NCBI GenBank assembly: GCA_034505955.1
Contig: JAPDQK010000010.1
Location: forward strand, 62,001-126,000
DNA: 64,000 nt
Reading direction: 5' to 3'
Source of the DNA: Zhuqueibacter pondensis
GTDB taxonomy: Bacteria; Zhuqueibacterota; Zhuqueibacteria; Zhuqueibacterales; Zhuqueibacteraceae
The notes under the pieces are model-generated. The model ran no database searches, was not told where the DNA came from, and worked only from the letters and a program-made list of their open reading frames with translations. Made by a program: the position numbers and the translations under genes. Below, in pieces: positions 62,509-64,000 of the stretch. Numbering within the stretch: position 1 is the stretch's first letter; every line of letters starts with the position of its first letter.

Positions 62509-63669
62509 TCATGCCATTACGGTTCCAAAGATTTCTCTGGCGCGGGCTAGGCGCGCAGGTATGTCCAGGCCATATTTGCAGGTGACCGTGCAATTTTCAC
62601 ATTGCAGGCAGGCCTGGAGGGGCGCTTCCGTGAAAAGCTCTCGGTACGTGCGCAGGGCCAGATCATAATCACGGTAGCCTTCGGCATACATCAAGCTCCG
62701 GTTGATGTCCTGGATGGGCACGCCGAATTGGCATTGTTTCTCGCACGTGCCGCACGTCCGACAGAGCACCCGATCGTATAGCTCGCCATAGCGCTCGAGG
62801 ATTTCCTGATCGTGCGCGCCAAAACGCTTGCCCATGACCTTCACGTTTTCATCCACCTGCGCAATCGTGACCATGCTTGGAATGGTTGTCGCCATGCCGG
62901 GATTCTGCAATACCCAGCGCAACGCTGCCTGGTGTGGACTCCAACCTTCCAAACCCGGGTCTGTATATCCACCAGCTTGTGTTTTCATTCCGACCACGCC
63001 GATTCCCGCTTGCGCAACTTTGGTGATCGCTTCTCCGATGGCCGGATCTGATTTAAAATTGTAGGAGACCAGGATGACATCATAGAATTTTGCCTCGATA
63101 CTGGCCTCCAGGCACTCGACTTGATTCTTGTGTGTGGAGAACCCCACAAATCGTACCATGCCCTTTTTGCGCATCTTGTCCAGCGCATTCATGGCCTCCT
63201 CGTTGAATACACCTGCACGGCTGACCAGGCTGTGGAGCAGAATCACGTCAATGACGTCCGTTTGCAGACACTTCAGGCTGGTGGCGACGGAGGTCATCAT
63301 CTCGTCTTCGGAACTTGGGCGTAACTTGGTGGCAATATAAGTCTCTTTGCGCCGCGTTTTCAAGACATTGCCTACAATGATTTCATTGTTGCCGTCCATG
63401 TAGCTGCGTGCCGTGTCAATGTAATTAACGCCTTTATTGAGCGCGTGATGAATGACATTGGGATCCGAAGTTCGCATCGCTCCGAAACCGACCACCGATA
63501 CTTTCAGCCCGGTTCGCCCCAGCGTACGATACTGTACATTGACCTCGTCCTTCCTGGCATTATCCTTTTTTGATTGTCCGGCAAATCTCCAGGGAACGAG
63601 GCTGGCCACGCTGCCCATGAAGATGGTACGGACGAAATCCCGCCTGTTGAGTTCCTTGAATTGCTCCAT
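62509..63669 (-). CDS. Exported Fe-S aldo/keto reductase
   Basis: A 386-aa protein. A twin-arginine leader (NRRDFVRTIFMGSVASLV, about 8-25) is followed by an aldo/keto reductase barrel (about 45-320, with NYIDTARSYMDGNNE, YIATKLRPSSE and VILLHSLVSRAG). Two ferredoxin-like motifs close it: CRTCGTCEKQC (about 304-314) and CLQCENCTVTC (about 358-368). These Fe-S AKRs recur beside polyferredoxin and DUF362 genes. The start at 63669 has GGAGGT seven bases upstream and is preferred over an ATG five codons earlier, which overlaps that site. It heads the four-gene redox cluster. Confidence 0.88.
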   Translation of the reverse strand: MEQFKELNRRDFVRTIFMGSVASLVPWRFAGQSKKDNARKDEVNVQYRTLGRTGLKVSVVGFGAMRTSDPNVIHHALNKGVNYIDTARSYMDGNNEIIVGNVLKTRRKETYIATKLRPSSEDEMMTSVATSLKCLQTDVIDVILLHSLVSRAGVFNEEAMNALDKMRKKGMVRFVGFSTHKNQVECLEASIEAKFYDVILVSYNFKSDPAIGEAITKVAQAGIGVVGMKTQAGGYTDPGLEGWSPHQAALRWVLQNPGMATTIPSMVTIAQVDENVKVMGKRFGAHDQEILERYGELYDRVLCRTCGTCEKQCQFGVPIQDINRSLMYAEGYRDYDLALRTYRELFTEAPLQACLQCENCTVTCKYGLDIPARLARAREIFGTVMA

Positions 63670-64000
63670 TGGTGTTACCTCCATTGTTGAATGCCTACCG
63701 CACGTGCCCGGTTTTTTGACTCATTCTTTTGCAAATATTCATGGGGACTGCAAATGTGTGATGTGTGATGGGGAAGCCACAACTTCCATGCCAATGAAAT
63801 GGAAATGAGCACATTCAACTAATCGTAAAATTATCAATTGCTTATTTTCATCCTTTCTGGTTTTATGGCCATATGTATCCGGATTTTTTTGCAAGAATGG
63901 GAAAGTTCGAGTTTTTTTTCTCGGATTTGCCAAAGACAGATTGGCAGCGATTTGATCTGGATTATTTGTAACCACAAAAGAACGCAAAGCCCAATAATAC
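63670..64000. other. Right-edge upstream region of the redox cluster
   Basis: About 330 bases, increasingly AT-rich, with no gene. It should contain the promoter of the redox cluster. The last bases (ACCACAAAAGAACGCAAAGCC) resemble the ACGCAAAGCC-type segment of the dispersed repeat at 66-170, but the window ends there. Confidence 0.4.

Overview
The window is chromosomal DNA of a Gram-negative, outer-membrane bacterium of roughly 50% GC. It has TonB, an OmpA-type protein, lipoproteins and a beta-barrel protein. The mix of TPR-rich secreted proteins, a GWxTD-type remnant, a CHAT protein, NifJ with a DHOD-like partner, DUF362/Fe-S redox proteins, Uma2 and NACHT-FGE genes suggests an FCB-group lineage such as the KSB1 or Calditrichota-like candidate phyla. 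That placement is an inference from gene content; no rRNA or other phylogenetic marker is present. The only RNA gene seen is one tRNA-Arg(CCT).

Layout. 1-12.5 kb: SET-domain methyltransferase, a 15-bp tandem array, an RlmI-like methyltransferase, a response regulator, a GWxTD remnant, a PfkB kinase + GH78 rhamnosidase-like pair, a MITE-like element, a CBS protein, aconitase and a thiamine-binding-family protein. 13-18 kb: a compact three-gene operon encoding a 1074-aa protein with three RAMP modules, a CxxC/CxxC protein of unknown family, and a Cas6-family protein, with no Cas10, Cas1, Cas2 or CRISPR array in the window. 18.3-21.4 kb: two overlapping small membrane/coiled-coil genes that look like a phage spanin pair, then an ABC exporter. 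21.8-26.4 kb: a 1549-aa TPR-CHAT protein. 26.4-28.6 kb: repeats and broken small genes. 28.7-32.1 kb: OmpA/PD40 protein, ECF-like sigma factor and anti-sigma/TPR protein. 32.2-39.9 kb: MerR regulator and a nifJ-tonB-TPR-DHOD-like operon. 40.1-46 kb: Uma2, a retropepsin-like protein and a tight operon abiEi-abiEii-NACHT/FGE. 46-56 kb: amidase, small membrane and zinc-ribbon proteins, aldo/keto reductase, beta-barrel protein, GH127, a membrane protein and glycogen phosphorylase. 56.4-58.7 kb: an AAA/DUF4143 ATPase inserted in a TrkH remnant, flanked by a 170-bp direct repeat, next to the tRNA. 58.7-63.7 kb: a redox gene cluster (Fe-S aldo/keto reductase, lipoprotein, DUF362 protein, polyferredoxin membrane protein).

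Two parts deserve most attention. The first is the RAMP cassette: type III-like RNA-binding modules plus a Cas6-family protein and an unknown zinc protein, without the signalling or adaptation genes. A TPR-CHAT gene lies 3.7 kb away, a pairing reminiscent of type III-E but not shown to be functional here. The second is the AbiE-NACHT-FGE operon, which couples a type IV toxin-antitoxin pair to a membrane-anchored STAND NTPase whose C-terminal C-type-lectin-like tail resembles a diversity-generating-retroelement variable region. Several repeat families, remnants and duplications mark 8.6-9.0, 18-20, 26.4-28.3, 41-46 and 56.4-58.7 kb as accessory or plastic DNA.
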